DNA of 64,000 bases from Cloeon dipterum (taxonomy: Eukaryota > Arthropoda > Insecta > Ephemeroptera > Baetidae): NCBI RefSeq assembly GCF_949628265.1, contig NC_088788.1, positions 1,426,001 to 1,490,000 of the forward strand, read 5' to 3'. The number at the start of each line of letters is the position of its first letter. The stretch's first letter is position 1. Shown piece after piece: positions 1 through 11,000 of this stretch. The position numbers were made by a program, and so were the translations under genes. Below the pieces are notes generated by a model. That model was not told the DNA's origin and made no database searches. It was given only the letters and a program-made list of their open reading frames with translations.

Positions 1-385
1 GGAATTGGAAAATAAGTAATTATCATCATTTTCTCGGCGGCTAAAGCGTAAAGGCTGGTTCCTCGTGCATTTTAGCGACTGCTTTCCACGGCTCGAAAGC
101 TGAAATATGGAAATATTGAGGCCGTGCGCGCAGCGTTTGGCCGGATGGAACTTCCGCCTTTTCCGCTTTTGCGTCAAACCATATCAGAGTTATGCTGGGA
201 CCTGATTTTTCGATTTCACCGCTGCGAAAATCTATAATATAATATGACAGTTGTATTTGAACGAATTTTAAGAAAATTTACGTGGTAAATTGCAATAAAA
301 TAGATGTGAAAATTTAATTTCAGGTCAGCATTCAAAAAATTCGGCAAGATCTTTCAATTAAATTAAAGTTGAAGCCAAAATTAAC
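1..385. other. Upstream flank, no gene seen
   Basis: No convincing coding exon is visible on either strand. The first 240 bases are relatively GC-rich and may be the promoter or 5' end of a gene lying to the left. The rest is AT-rich spacer running into the first MITE-like repeat. Confidence 0.4.
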
Positions 386-690
386 CTTAAAGACCGTCTT
401 TTATGAAGATTCTGACCACACCAATCGATTCCTGAGGGTCGAATTAGGTATACTGGATGTTTTTCCGTTAAAAAAGTCCAGCGCGATGTGAGAACTTATT
501 TTTCCCGCCAAAACAATATGAATGCGAGATTTGCGCATGCGTCAGGGCTGGTTTGAGCACTTGCAGAGAGACCGCCTGTACGATCAAATCCAGCCAGCTC
601 TGACGCATGCGCATTTCTCACATTTGTATTGTTTTGGCGGGAAATAATTTCGCAAAAATTCCATATTTTGTTTCCGCTAAAAGTGAAGAA
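386..690. repeat. Foldback MITE-like element, copy 1 (right arm decayed)
   Basis: Left arm starts with TTAAAGACCGTC, runs through CCTGAGGGTCGAATTAGG and CCCGCCAAAACAATATG, and folds back on the complementary TTGTTTTGGCGGGAAA near 630-650. The outer part of the right arm is degraded. It lies just upstream of the ELMO start codon, so it may be part of that promoter region. Copies 2 and 3 lie in ELMO introns. No protein is encoded. Confidence 0.7.
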
Positions 691-826
691 AAAAACACAG
701 CTATATCTGAGTTTGGCAAAGGAGTCACTCCCGTGAGTTGTCTCATGCTATACAGAGATAACGAAAGCTTATCTTTCAGAGCGCACACAAACACACACAT
801 GACGAACGGGGAGCAGTCGCGAGAGG

Positions 827-3800
827 ATGGACGAGTCGTCGGCGGTTCGGACGGTGGACGTGGTGTCGGTGGGCATCGAGATCAACAATGTCACGCACCT
901 GCACAAAATCAACCAACGAGAGACGTTGCAGGAGGTCATTGACCAGCTGAAATTCAACCTCGGCCTTCCGAAGGGCCAAATGTACGCGTTGCAGTTTGAC
1001 AAACGCAACTGCTACGTTAACGAGAGCAACAGGTGAACAAAATTATTTAAAAAAAAAAATATTAATTTTTATTTTTGGGAAAAGACATCTTATTAAGGAT
1101 GGAGACGTTTGCCACCTGGTTTACTCGCCCGAGGTGCTGGTTTCCACGATTCTGGGCCGCCTGAACGAGCGCTGGGCCATGGCAAAACTGCTCGACTTCG
1201 TGGGCGACGCCTCTCTGGTCCAGCAGCTTGAGCTGCAGGACGGCATCTCCAAACTGGTCACCATCCTGCAGGACGATGATCTTCTACCGGAGGTCAAAGA
1301 GCTCGCTTTTCAAGTGAGGTGGAAATTTCAAATATAAAATAATAAAGTTTTATGTTTTTTTTAATCTCTATTTGAAGGTGGTAGCCGAATTGTTCAAACA
1401 AGATAAGGTTCCTGTAGAATGGATGAAAGGCCGTCTTCTCAATAGGGTATAAAATCAATTTTTCTATTAAAAGACCGTCTTTGACGAACTTTCTGAGCCC
1501 ACCAATCGATTCCTGAGGGTCGAATTAGGTTAAATGGATGTTTTTTCCGTTAAAAAAGTGCAGCGCGACGTGCGAATTTTTTTCCCGCCAAAACAATTTG
1601 AATGCGAGATGTGCGCATGCGTCAGAGCTGATTTGAGCACTTGCAGAGAGACCGCCTGTACGAATGACTTCTTTGTCAAGCTCTGACGCATGCGCACTTC
1701 TCGCATTTACATTGTTTTGGCGGGAAAAAAGTTCGCACGTTGCGCTGCACGTTTTGTTCGGAAAAAACATCCTTTTTACCTAATTCGACCCTCAGGAATC
1801 GTTTGGTGGGCTCAGAAACTTCGTTAAAGACCTTCTTTAACGACTTTTATTATCATTCAGGTAAGAATCCAAGTTTCGGGCGAGTTCAAATCATCAGACA
1901 AGACGCTGGCCGCGTGTCTGCGAATTTCGCTCGCACTTCTGGACGAGACGGGACGCCAGGCGGACGGAGAACAACAAGTCATCCTGGACAAGATCGTGTC
2001 CCACCTGGAGAGCGGGTCGCAGGAGGTCGTGGAGGCGGCCCTTGCCCTGTTGAACAAGCGCACTGCGTCGGAGGCGATTGAGAGGCGGAGTTTGCTCAGG
2101 GCGCGCGACCTGCTGGCCACTCGCTTGCAGGCGGCCGTCTGGCCAATCGACGCCCATTTTCAACAGCAGCTAACTGTTTTTCAGGTAAATTTAAGGAGAG
2201 TTAAAAGATCTCACTAAAAAATTGAAAAAATAAATGAAATTCATCAATTTTAATTTAAAAATAAAATTGTTTATTTAACTTTGAATAGTTCTTTATGCAC
2301 TGACTAGAATTATTATAAGTCTCTTTTTTCCCTAAACCGAGAATTTCCCAATAAAAAAACCAAATTAATAAATAAAAACCCCTCAGTCACGCCTCACGTC
2401 TCGTTTGGTGCGGAAATTCGAGTGTCCCGCGAACGAGAGCGACGCCAAAGTGCGGCGCCGCCTGAGCACCCTGACGGCGACGAATGCGCCGAGCAAGGAC
2501 AAGTTCGCGGAGACGACCCTTCGTCTGCTGGCCGAGTCGATGGATCAGGGTCAGGGCAACTACCAACCCAATCTGCTGTTGATCGACTGCCTGACGCACA
2601 GCGTCCGGCTCCAGCTGCACCAACTGTCCGACGACCTGCTGAAGCACCAACCCTTCCTCCACCTTTGCGAACAACTAATCAGATTACTGGTAAAATAGAT
2701 GTTTTTTCTAAGGAATAAGGCTGATTTTCTGTCAGTTGGAAAATCTAGGCCTGTTGTCCAAGGAGACGCAAATGTTCCATCCAATCCTCTTCTGCGACCG
2801 AGCCTTCGAGGAAATGTTCTGCGCGTGCGTCCGCGCCCTCAACAAGACGTGCAAGGAGATGCGAGCTAAGGGTGAAGATGTGCCGAAAATCCTCACGGTT
2901 CATGGGAAAAAAATGCAAATGGCACTCAGGGAAACGCCTTTGATACCCGAAAAGTTTGAGGAGGCGATAAATAAAATTTCTTACAACCAGGTATTTTCAA
3001 AAAGACCGTATTTGACGAAGTTTCTGAGCCCATCAATCGATTCCTGAGGGTCGAGTTAGGTAAAATTGATATTTTTCTCGACCAAAAAGGTGCAGCGCAA
3101 CGTGCGAACTTTTTTCCCGCCAAAACAATATGAATGCGAGAACTGCGCATGCGTGAGAGCTGGTTTGCGCATTTGCAGAGAGACCGCTTCTGTACGAATG
3201 ACTTCTTTGTCACAACCAGCCAGCTCCCACGCAAGCGCACGTCTTGCAAATACGTAATTGTTTTGGCGGGAAAAAAAGTTCGCACATCGCGCTGCACCTT
3301 TTTGGTCGGGAAAAATATCAATTTTACCTAATTCGACCCTCAGGAATCAATTGGCGCGATCAGAAAATTCGTCAAAGACGGTCTTTAACAATTATTTTTA
3401 AATAAAAAAGGTGTGGGAGGCTTGGTTGGACGAAAACGAAGCGCAGCAGGAGCGAGCCTTCCGGCAGAAAGCGTCTTTTCTGGAGTTGCGCGAGGAGCTG
3501 CGGCCGCAGTACGAGGACATGGTCAAGATGCAGAGGCTCAGGGTCATGACCGCGGGCTGCAACCTCAGGAGATACGCCTCCAAAGTTCACAACTCACTCG
3601 TCCACGTAAATGAAATCGCCCTATTAATTAAAAATTAAAATGTAATAATTAAAATTCAGAGGAGCAATAAGGAGCGCGTGGTCAACATGAAATACAACGC
3701 GAATGGAAAGAGTTTCGTCATCGCTGACCCTGAGGAGGGCACTTTCAAAATCCACAAATCGCAGATCAAAAATGTCCTCACGGGACACAATTGTCCCCAT

Positions 3801-4218
3801 GCCAAACAACGGTATTTAATCAAGACAATTATTTAATTTTTAAAATTAATTTTCATTTGCAGAGGGTCTAAAATCAGTCCTGAACTAGCCCTGTCCATCA
3901 ATCTCACCAATGCCGATGTTGAATTCATTAATTTGAGCGCGAACAGTGCCAAAGAGCTGGATTACTGGAGCGACGGCATTAGAGCTTTGATGGGTATATT
4001 TTTTTTTTAATAAATCTAAATAAATAATTTCGTCCTGCTTATTTTCAGGTCAAAGCATGGTGAGCACGAGCTATAACAGCGAATTGCAGGACTTGCTGGA
4101 CATGCACCTTAAAATTCACTTTCTTGGAATGGAAAATGTAGAATTTCCCGACGGTCCTGCCCCGCCTGTTCCAGAGACTCCCTCTTTCACCAATCAACTG
4201 GACATCAATGCATTTTAA
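827..4218 (+). CDS. ELMO / CED-12 family engulfment and cell-motility protein
   Basis: ELMO proteins bind DOCK-family proteins to form a two-part Rac exchange factor that acts at the membrane in engulfment and cell migration. Exons: 827-1032, 1085-1313, 1378-1446, 1861-2184, 2387-2689, 2736-2990, 3411-3605, 3660-3811, 3863-3993, 4049-4218. All phases agree and give 677 aa (human ELMO1 has 727). Order: N-terminal Ras-binding/armadillo region (about residues 1-270), an ELMO-domain core (about 400-460) with HPILFCDRAFEEMFCACVR, which matches HPMFFTHDRSFEEFFCICI of ELMO1, then a split PH domain (about 540-640) with GHNCPHAKQR against GKDCPHMKEK, and a short proline motif PAPPVPETP before the stop (PPPIPKEP in ELMO1). 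Divergence from vertebrate ELMO is high in the armadillo part. The ATG at 827 is the first in frame and puts the Ras-binding region at the N terminus. Three MITE-like copies lie in or just before the gene. Confidence 0.9.
1466..1842. repeat. Foldback MITE-like element, copy 2 (ELMO intron 3)
   Basis: Nearly the whole 375 bp is one long inverted repeat. The left end reads AAAGACCGTCTTTGACGAA and the right end CGTTAAAGACCTTCTTTAA; the inner arms carry TTTCCCGCCAAAACAAT and ATTGTTTTGGCGGGAAA. TTAA is found at both ends. There is no open frame of its own. It fills most of ELMO intron 3 and ends about 20 bp before the exon 4 acceptor. Confidence 0.8.
2999..3391. repeat. Foldback MITE-like element, copy 3 (ELMO intron 6)
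   Basis: Third copy of the same long-arm inverted repeat, from AAAGACCGTATTTGACGAA to GTCAAAGACGGTCTTTAAC. It starts about 10 bp after the exon 6 donor and ends about 20 bp before the exon 7 acceptor, so it is nearly the whole intron. Confidence 0.8.
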
Positions 4219-4273
4219 ATTGCACTATAATAGAAATTTATTTTAAATTCAAACTAGCAATCTTTTCCTTCTC

Positions 4274-4279
4274 AATAAA
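4274..4279 (+). terminator. ELMO poly(A) signal
   Basis: AATAAA 56 bp after the ELMO stop codon. The convergent UNC-50 gene ends only about 240 bp further on. Confidence 0.7.
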
Positions 4280-4518
4280 GAGGTATTTAAAAAAATATTT
4301 TCCGTATTTTCCAAGAGTAAAACAAAGAATTATCTCAGTTAATACTCAAAATTTTAATTAAAGCGCGTCTCTTTCAAATTGTAAGCACAAGTTAACACAG
4401 TATAACATATGAATTGAATGAAAGTGCAATTTCCGTTGTCACTAAATCACTGCACTGCTGCACGCCAGTCTTCTCTGCCGTATTGCTATTTTCACAGTCA
4501 CTTCATGTGTAGTGGCAA

Positions 4519-6724
4519 TTAGAGCACCCGGTAGTGGTAAAAGTTCATCACTGCGGTGCTGACATTCATGGTCAGTGCCAGAGAACACACGTAGAAGAAT
4601 ATCAAGCCAGTCAACGGGTACAGCAGCGCTTTCGTGCCCTGCAGAATTGGCAGACCTGCGAAAATTTAATTTTTAATTAATTTGTTCATTCAGTCGGTCG
4701 TCTTCGAATAGGCTTACAGTTGTAGCCGAGGAAAGTGATGTAGATGTAGTATCCCACCGCCAGCAAGTAGAGGGTGTTGCCGAAGAATAGGGACACGAAC
4801 CAAGGCTGGGCTATGAAAACTGAAATTCATTCCGAAAATTAGGATTTTTTTATACATTTATTATTATTTGTGGCCCACCGTGGTAAAAGAGGAGCAGGAC
4901 GACGTGCAGAATGAACAGGACGGGGAAGAAGGCGTTCAGGTGGACGTCAAAGGCGTAGCCCCACTCAACGTCTTGGTCTCTGCACGCAGGCTTCAGCAAC
5001 CACCGGTTTGTTACGTACCTGAAATTTTTTCAATTAAACTCTTTTGAAAAATCGGTCGTGACCTGAGGAAGGTAGATAACCGGCAAGGGTGAATTATCGT
5101 TGCCAAATGTACTCGAAATTACTAAAAAAGGCATAAAAAAATCTGCCTCGGAGCGCATCTCAGGTCGGGGTACCCTGAAAAAGGTCGTCAGGGTACCCCA
5201 GGTCAAAGCCCCGTCCGAGACCTGTCTGATGAGCGGTCATGGCCCATGATCGGACAAACGGCCGAATTTTAATAAAAATAAAACCATTTTTTGAAATTTT
5301 CGGCTTTTCCCAAAACAATTGTATAAATTCTAAAAATGGTCCCATCTTGGAAAATCGAACACGGGTGGATGCTCCTCGCCAAGGGGCATCGGTTGGTGCC
5401 AGAATCATTACTCTCTGGTCCATATAGACAAAGGTACTAATTAAAAATTACTGAAAAAATATTAAAAATAAGCTTCGGAGCGGATCTCAGGTTGGGTTTC
5501 CCTGGAAAAGGTCATCAGGGGCAAAGCCCCGTCCGAGACCTGTCTGATAAGGGATCGAGGTCGATGCTCGGATAAACGGCCAAATTTAAATAAAAAAAAA
5601 CATTTTTTAAAAATTTCGGCTTTTCCGAAATATTGGCTGAAGAAATTCGTAAAAATTCGAAAGATGGTCCGATTTTGAAAAATCAAACACGGGCAGACGC
5701 GTCTCACCAAGGGGCATCGATTGGTACTCGAATCGGTGCCGTTGGACCCATAGGGCCCCGCCTGGGCCCCGAAAACCAAAATTTGAAATGTCCCAAATCG
5801 CGTTTTTTTGACTTAAAAAATATATAACTCGGCTCCTATGGGGCGTAGAGTAGATAACCAAAGTTTATCAGACTCGCCGTGAAATTTCGCGTATTTTAGG
5901 CCCTTTTGCCGCCTCCGTCCGCCCCCACCACAGCTAACACCCCCAAAATCTACGCTATTTTAAAGTTTTCGGTTTTATTTTTTTTTTAAATTCACCTATG
6001 GGCCAGATTCAGTTACTGACTAAAAAAATACGCCTCCCTGCGACGAAACGCGTCGATTTCTTGGTTTTCACGCCAAAATTCGCAACTTTGCTGATTTTTT
6101 AACACAGGAAGATTCGGTCAAGAGGCCAATGGGCCGAAATTTACACAAAAATTACCAGAGGGCGGTGGCGACCACGAGGCCCACTCCGATGCAGTCGACC
6201 AGCACGACATACAGGAAGAATTTGAGGAATCCAAGGACGCCTAATCTTAACACCACAGCAAAACCAATGGAGGAAACTGCAATTATTATAAATCAATTAG
6301 TTTCCTTGTGATCAAAACATTCAACTAATTTTTACTTAAAAGCCAAAGGGCGAGGAGAACTAGGAAGGCAGGGTCGTCCCTGGCAAACTGAGCTTTGGTT
6401 TCTGAAACGAACGATTTTATTTTTATAAAATTTAATCTGGAACGTTTCGGAAAGCCTTACGTTTTCTATAGTGGAAATTTCTGTACACCTTTTGCGGCGA
6501 AACAAAGAGGTAAATCATTTGCCAAAAGGCGAACTCAAAATCCATTTGTTCGAAGCGAAGTATCCTCCTCAGGTACTTGTACCTTTTGGCAGCTGCACTC
6601 GTGCAATCCATCCTGCAATTACAAAAAATATTAATAAATTTTCTGTTTCCATTTTGAAAAGAATCAGTCACCTGCAAAATATTGGTAAAGGCAACGATTC
6701 CTGGGAGTCACTGCGAGCAAACAT
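4519..6724 (-). CDS. unc-50: UNC-50 homologue, Golgi/inner-membrane multi-pass protein
   Basis: UNC-50 family proteins are polytopic membrane proteins of the Golgi region, needed in worms for assembly and trafficking of certain nicotinic receptors. Exons in genomic order, transcribed right to left: 4519-4655, 4718-4819, 4879-5018, 6156-6276, 6336-6401, 6461-6612, 6672-6724. All phases match and the product is 256 aa (human UNC50: 259). Diagnostic blocks are AKRYKYLRRILRFEQMDFEF, VYRNFHYRKQTKAQFARDDP, DVEWGYAFDVHLNAFFPVL, AVGYYIYITFLGYN and a C-terminal FYHYRVL (FYKYRVK in human). Hydrophobic stretches fit the usual five membrane spans. The start at 6724 lies in a short first coding exon beginning MFARSDSQE; a second ATG at 6611 would still keep the conserved core. 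The third intron holds two diverged repeat copies. Confidence 0.93.
5108..5430. repeat. Hairpin-bearing dispersed repeat, copy A
   Basis: Lies in the large UNC-50 intron. It carries a strong stem-loop at 5165-5200, GGGGTACCCTGA paired with TCAGGGTACCCC around a loop AAAAGGTCG, then the shared blocks GCCCCGTCCGAGACC and TCGGCTTTTCC. It is followed directly by copy B. No protein is encoded and the family was not recognised. Confidence 0.6.
5431..5870. repeat. Hairpin-bearing dispersed repeat, copy B
   Basis: Diverged tandem neighbour of copy A. Shared blocks include AAGCCCCGTCCGAGACCTGT, TTTCGGCTTTTCC and CCAAGGGGCATCG, in the same order and spacing. The stem of the hairpin is weaker here. It extends about 80 bp beyond the part shared with copy A. 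Confidence 0.55.
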
Positions 6725-7320
6725 GTTGGTCAGAGCACCTGAACCTGGCAGCAAAAATTAAAATTAAATAAATGGGCGTGTAAAACGAAATTAAAAGTCA
6801 GTCTCGTGCAAACAGCTGACTGGGATTTTAAATAATAAATCTGTTATTTCACCATGAATGCGTCAAATTATGAATTAAATCTGTTTGTTTGAATTGTTTT
6901 TGTTGTGCGCACTCAATAATTGTTACAGAAAGATCGCCCGATTAGGAAAACAATAATAGAAAAGAATGTGGCACTTTACCAAAAATTTTGTTTCACCCTT
7001 TGTGGCGATTACTTTCGCTGCTTGAATTCCTGGAGTGTGAAGAAGGGTGGATCAATTTGCAAGGAGTATAATGTCATCGAAACCTGGTCTGAATCAGCAC
7101 AACAATTTCGTTTTACGAGATTGATGATAACTCTGCACTTCTTGCGTTGTCGTTTCGTGTACATGCGAGCTTCCAAGACTGGCCGCCAGGCCGATCACGT
7201 CACATGATCGCATTTAAACCAATTTCGCGCGAAAGCCACGTTTGTAGGGGTTCACGTTATATTGAGCAATCGGTCTCAAATTTTCTGTGATTCTCTTATT
7301 TTATATTAAAAAAAAAAGAT
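6725..7320. other. UNC-50 upstream region
   Basis: Likely 5' UTR and promoter of UNC-50 on the - strand. Near 7190-7212 there is CACGTCACATG, which resembles E-box/CRE-type sites. The open frame over 6920-7207 on the + strand matches nothing I recognise and is not called. Confidence 0.35.
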
Positions 7321-7329
7321 TTTTAATCA

Positions 7330-7930
7330 TAAAATAAAGTATTTAGTACATAACATCTTGCAAGAAAATTATTTTGATTTAAAATTTCTCTTAAAAGTAG
7401 CGTCCTCGTGGAAATACGGATCCAACCAGTGGACCAGCGTTGACGGTTTTTCTTGATGAAAACAAAAACTAGACGACGCGAAGGGTGAGCTTGCCGGCCG
7501 CGACCTGGCAGCAAGGTCAGCCAAACAACCTGAAGGAACAAGTTTGAAAATTGCATGCATCTCACCGTCACGCGAGCTTTTGCAAAACGTGCAGCAAAAT
7601 ATACGTTTTCGCGTGCCAGGTGCGCCAGTAAACCTTCCTTTCGATCATAAATTTTTCAAAAGGTAATGCATGATGCAGGGAAAACCAACTCCAGCTCCAT
7701 CCTGTCCGAACGTCGCTTGCGAAACCACTTTGTTTCACGAATGGTGCAGTGCATCATTCGTGCCATATTTTTGCAGTCTGCGCTGTTCACCAAAGTGACG
7801 CAAAACGGAAAATGCACATCAACCTGTCAAGTATCTCTCTGTTTATTATCATTTTTCACTGCGTCGCAGTATAAATTTCAGATCCAGGGGAAGGGAGGGG
7901 ACAATGCTGACAATAATGCATCACAATCGT
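7330..7930 (+). pseudogene. Decayed C-type lectin fragment
   Basis: Translations in shifting frames recover lectin-like pieces: WKYGSNQWTSVDGFS, GQPNN and ENCMHL, then a second block with PAPP and SCPNVAC. These match neither the order nor the detail of the LOL genes, so this is a relic of a related lectin gene. Similar pieces recur at 22.9-23.3, 34.8-35.0 and 42.8-43.2 kb, which suggests the relic was copied along with the array unit. Confidence 0.55.
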
Positions 7931-8024
7931 GAGAATAGGTGGAACATTTCTGTTCCACACTTCACACTGAAACCTCCAATCGCTCTGGTCTAACGGAAGA
8001 ACAAGATACAAGATAGAAGCCAAA
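7905..8024 (+). promoter_or_regulatory. Class A upstream block of LOL1
   Basis: Shares GACAATAATGCATCAC, GTGGAACATTTCTGTT and CGCTCTGGTCTAACGGAAG with the regions upstream of LOL4, LOL5 and LOL6. The ATG follows in the context AGCCAAAATGAGG. No TATA box is obvious at a normal distance from the ATG. Confidence 0.5.
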
Positions 8025-11000
8025 ATGAGGATTTTGGTGCATTTATCGATAGTATTAGTGCTGATAACTGTGATGTATCAGGTGAGCCCTGACATGACCC
8101 TGATGTCAGTTTGCAAACAATTGCCAAATTTGTCAAGTTTGGAGTCGTTTTACTGGGTTTTGACCCACCGGAGCTCAAATTTTGTTACGAATATTTTTCA
8201 CAACATAAGAAAATAATGTTTTTGGAAAGTTTTGCATGCCAAATTTTACTATATAGACAATTTTAAACGATTTTATAAGGTTTTGACATATTTAAGTGTG
8301 GTTTAAGAAGCCTAAAGTTGCATTTTTCGTGCTCATTTGATAGCCCCACAATGATCTGAAGCTTAGAAAAGAAAGTCAATCGTCTAAAACTCACAGCCCT
8401 CTATAGATGTCGTGATGTTGTCTGTTAATAAACCAATTTTAAAAATATTCAGTTCGTTCATTGCGGCGGTAGAAATTCTCAACAAAGAAAACGTTTTCTT
8501 TCAAAAGGTCAGGATTTTTTTTTAAAAAAAGTTTTCAATAAATAATCAGGTCAATGTTTAGGAAACCTGAAGCACTCGAGAAGAAATCAAATAATCAAGT
8601 GTTGTGGAGGTTCGAAATGTTCGGCATCTTTTATGCGTAAACCAAAACGACGTACGAGTGATTTCAAAACGAACACCACTCAGTATGAATTAATTGTGAA
8701 TAAACGGCACGAAGCAAACTATTTAATTATTTTTATTTTAGAGAATATTTACAAACAGCTGTAACCAAAATCGACAGCATCGATTATGAAAATAAGGCCA
8801 TCTCTGAGTCTGATTCAACCCCTTCTGAACCAAACCAAAATCCCATTGACACAGAAACATCTTCCTCTGATCAAGGCATCGCGTCCTCTGACACCACCAT
8901 CACAACAGCTAAACCAATAAATGTAGGCACAAATCTATTAGTAGAGATCTTTCATTCTTAAATAATAATTGTTTTTAGGATGCTTGCGAACAGTCTCGAT
9001 GCGCAACCTTCACGTTCATCGCAAACCAGGTTTCAATTAATCCTTCTTAAGAATTAAAATAAATGAGATCAACTTCCTTATTTTTATTAACAAATTATAA
9101 ATAATTGTTTAATTGAAATAGCACTCCACAATAGTACACGCTATATATCGACACAATTAACACACTGGCATTAAATTTATTCAGGGCGAATCATCAGTGA
9201 TCAGCGCAAGCACGAGTAAGAGAAAATTTATGCCATTGAAGAGTAGCCTAAATTTTTGCTTTTTAAATTTAGGCAAGATAATTGTTAAAAACGGAATGAC
9301 GTTTCTGTTTTCGTCAGCAGCAGCGACTCAAGTTGACGCGGCAAAAAACTGCTTCTCGCGCAATTTGAATTTAATTTCTGTGCAGGACGCCTTGAAAATG
9401 AATCTTGTTCAAAAATTGCTTCAGGGTACGTGTTTTTTTCATTTCATTTTTATTTTATTTTTATAACGATTGAAAGATTTTGGCGCTGATTCTGCCGTCT
9501 GGACGATTGGCTCCAACGAAGGCAACATGTCTTGCCAAAATTACGATTTGAGTTTCGCCTGGTGCAACCCGAAAAGAGAAATTATCCTTCCCGCGATCAT
9601 GCAGGAAATGAAGAGTTTGGAAATCGTTCAAAAAGGACTCACAACGTCCATGCTTAACGGGGCTGCCGTCTTGAAAACGTCAGATTCTAATTCACTGTTT
9701 CCTTTTTTGTGCGAGGTAAAGACACTCGATTAATTTTTTAAATTAATTTGTAAAATTAACACATTTAAATTTTAAATAAGCCAAAAGATGATTTTCAAGA
9801 CTCTTGCCTCGCTCTTAAGTGCAACAAAGACGTATGCTTCGTATTAATTCTGAAGTGTATCCATTAATTTATTTTTGAATTTATAGAGCACATTATTTGA
9901 CGCAAACGGGAATGTTAAGGGTAAATCATGAATCCTAGAAAAACCTAATTTTAACTCGGAAATAATGAAAAAAATAATATTCAAATCGCGAATTTATTTA
10001 AGAATGGCTACTCCTATAAATAGGCAATTAACAATTAAAACGGGCTAAACCGAAAAACATTTGGCAGCTATTGTTAAATTAATGCACAATCCTCTTTGAG
10101 CTAATTTATTCCCTTAATTTATTTATATTCAGATGGACAAAAGTATGGGAAATGGACACGCACCTGCGACAAATTGTACCTTTTCTCTGGCAAGCTTGTT
10201 AGTGTTAAATATCTGATAATTTTTGCAAAAACAATGATAAATTCCTTTTAATTCGCCTCAAAGGGCACTTGGCAGCAGAATTGGGACCTATGCTGCAGAT
10301 TAGGAATGCGCCCGATTTGGTTTAGCTCTGCATCCGACTTTGAATGTTTAAGCAACTCGACTAAAGCGAACTGGACGCTAAACTGGAATTATTGGACGGC
10401 GGGACGCGCGATGGGCACCTGGGGAAGGTGGGCCTGGTGCCCAGGAGCCGTGATCCTGCCCGACTCGCTTTCCTGGGCTCCGGGGCAACCGGACAATAAT
10501 CAGACCAACGAGAATTGCCTGCATTTGCAAGTGACGAAAAATTCGAGCGGAATACTTTTGTCGGACCGGAATTGCAGCCACAAATACGTCATCGCTTGCC
10601 AGGTGACATGAACGTTTTCTGTGTGTGAATTTGTTTGGAATTAGGATGTTTTAAGGGCGACGCGATGATGGCGTCCGACTGCAACAAGCCAAACTGTCCA
10701 ATGGAGTGTTTTAAAAATGCAAGATTTTTCTTGTCTTTTAGGCTCATTTTTTAAAAATATTTTTAAAACGTCATAGGAATCGATTTTCACAAACGGAACA
10801 TTAAATGGTTTGTGATTTGAGCCTAAATTTACTGAAAATTGTTTGAGCTTCTATTTAAGATCTGTTTGTTCACGGCCAGTGGAATGCCGGTTGTGGAAAG
10901 GATTTTCTGTTTTCGGCAGCAGCGGTGAGTTTTAATTTAAATATATATATTTTCTCTTTTAAAAACTATAACGATTAGTTGGATTGGTTGGGCGCGTGGA

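Noticed and set aside
1466-1842. piggyBac-type element at the TTAA-flanked foldback repeat
   Set aside because: TTAA is present at the ends but the inverted ends do not begin with the CCC of piggyBac, and TTAA may belong to the repeat itself. Left as unclassified MITE-like.
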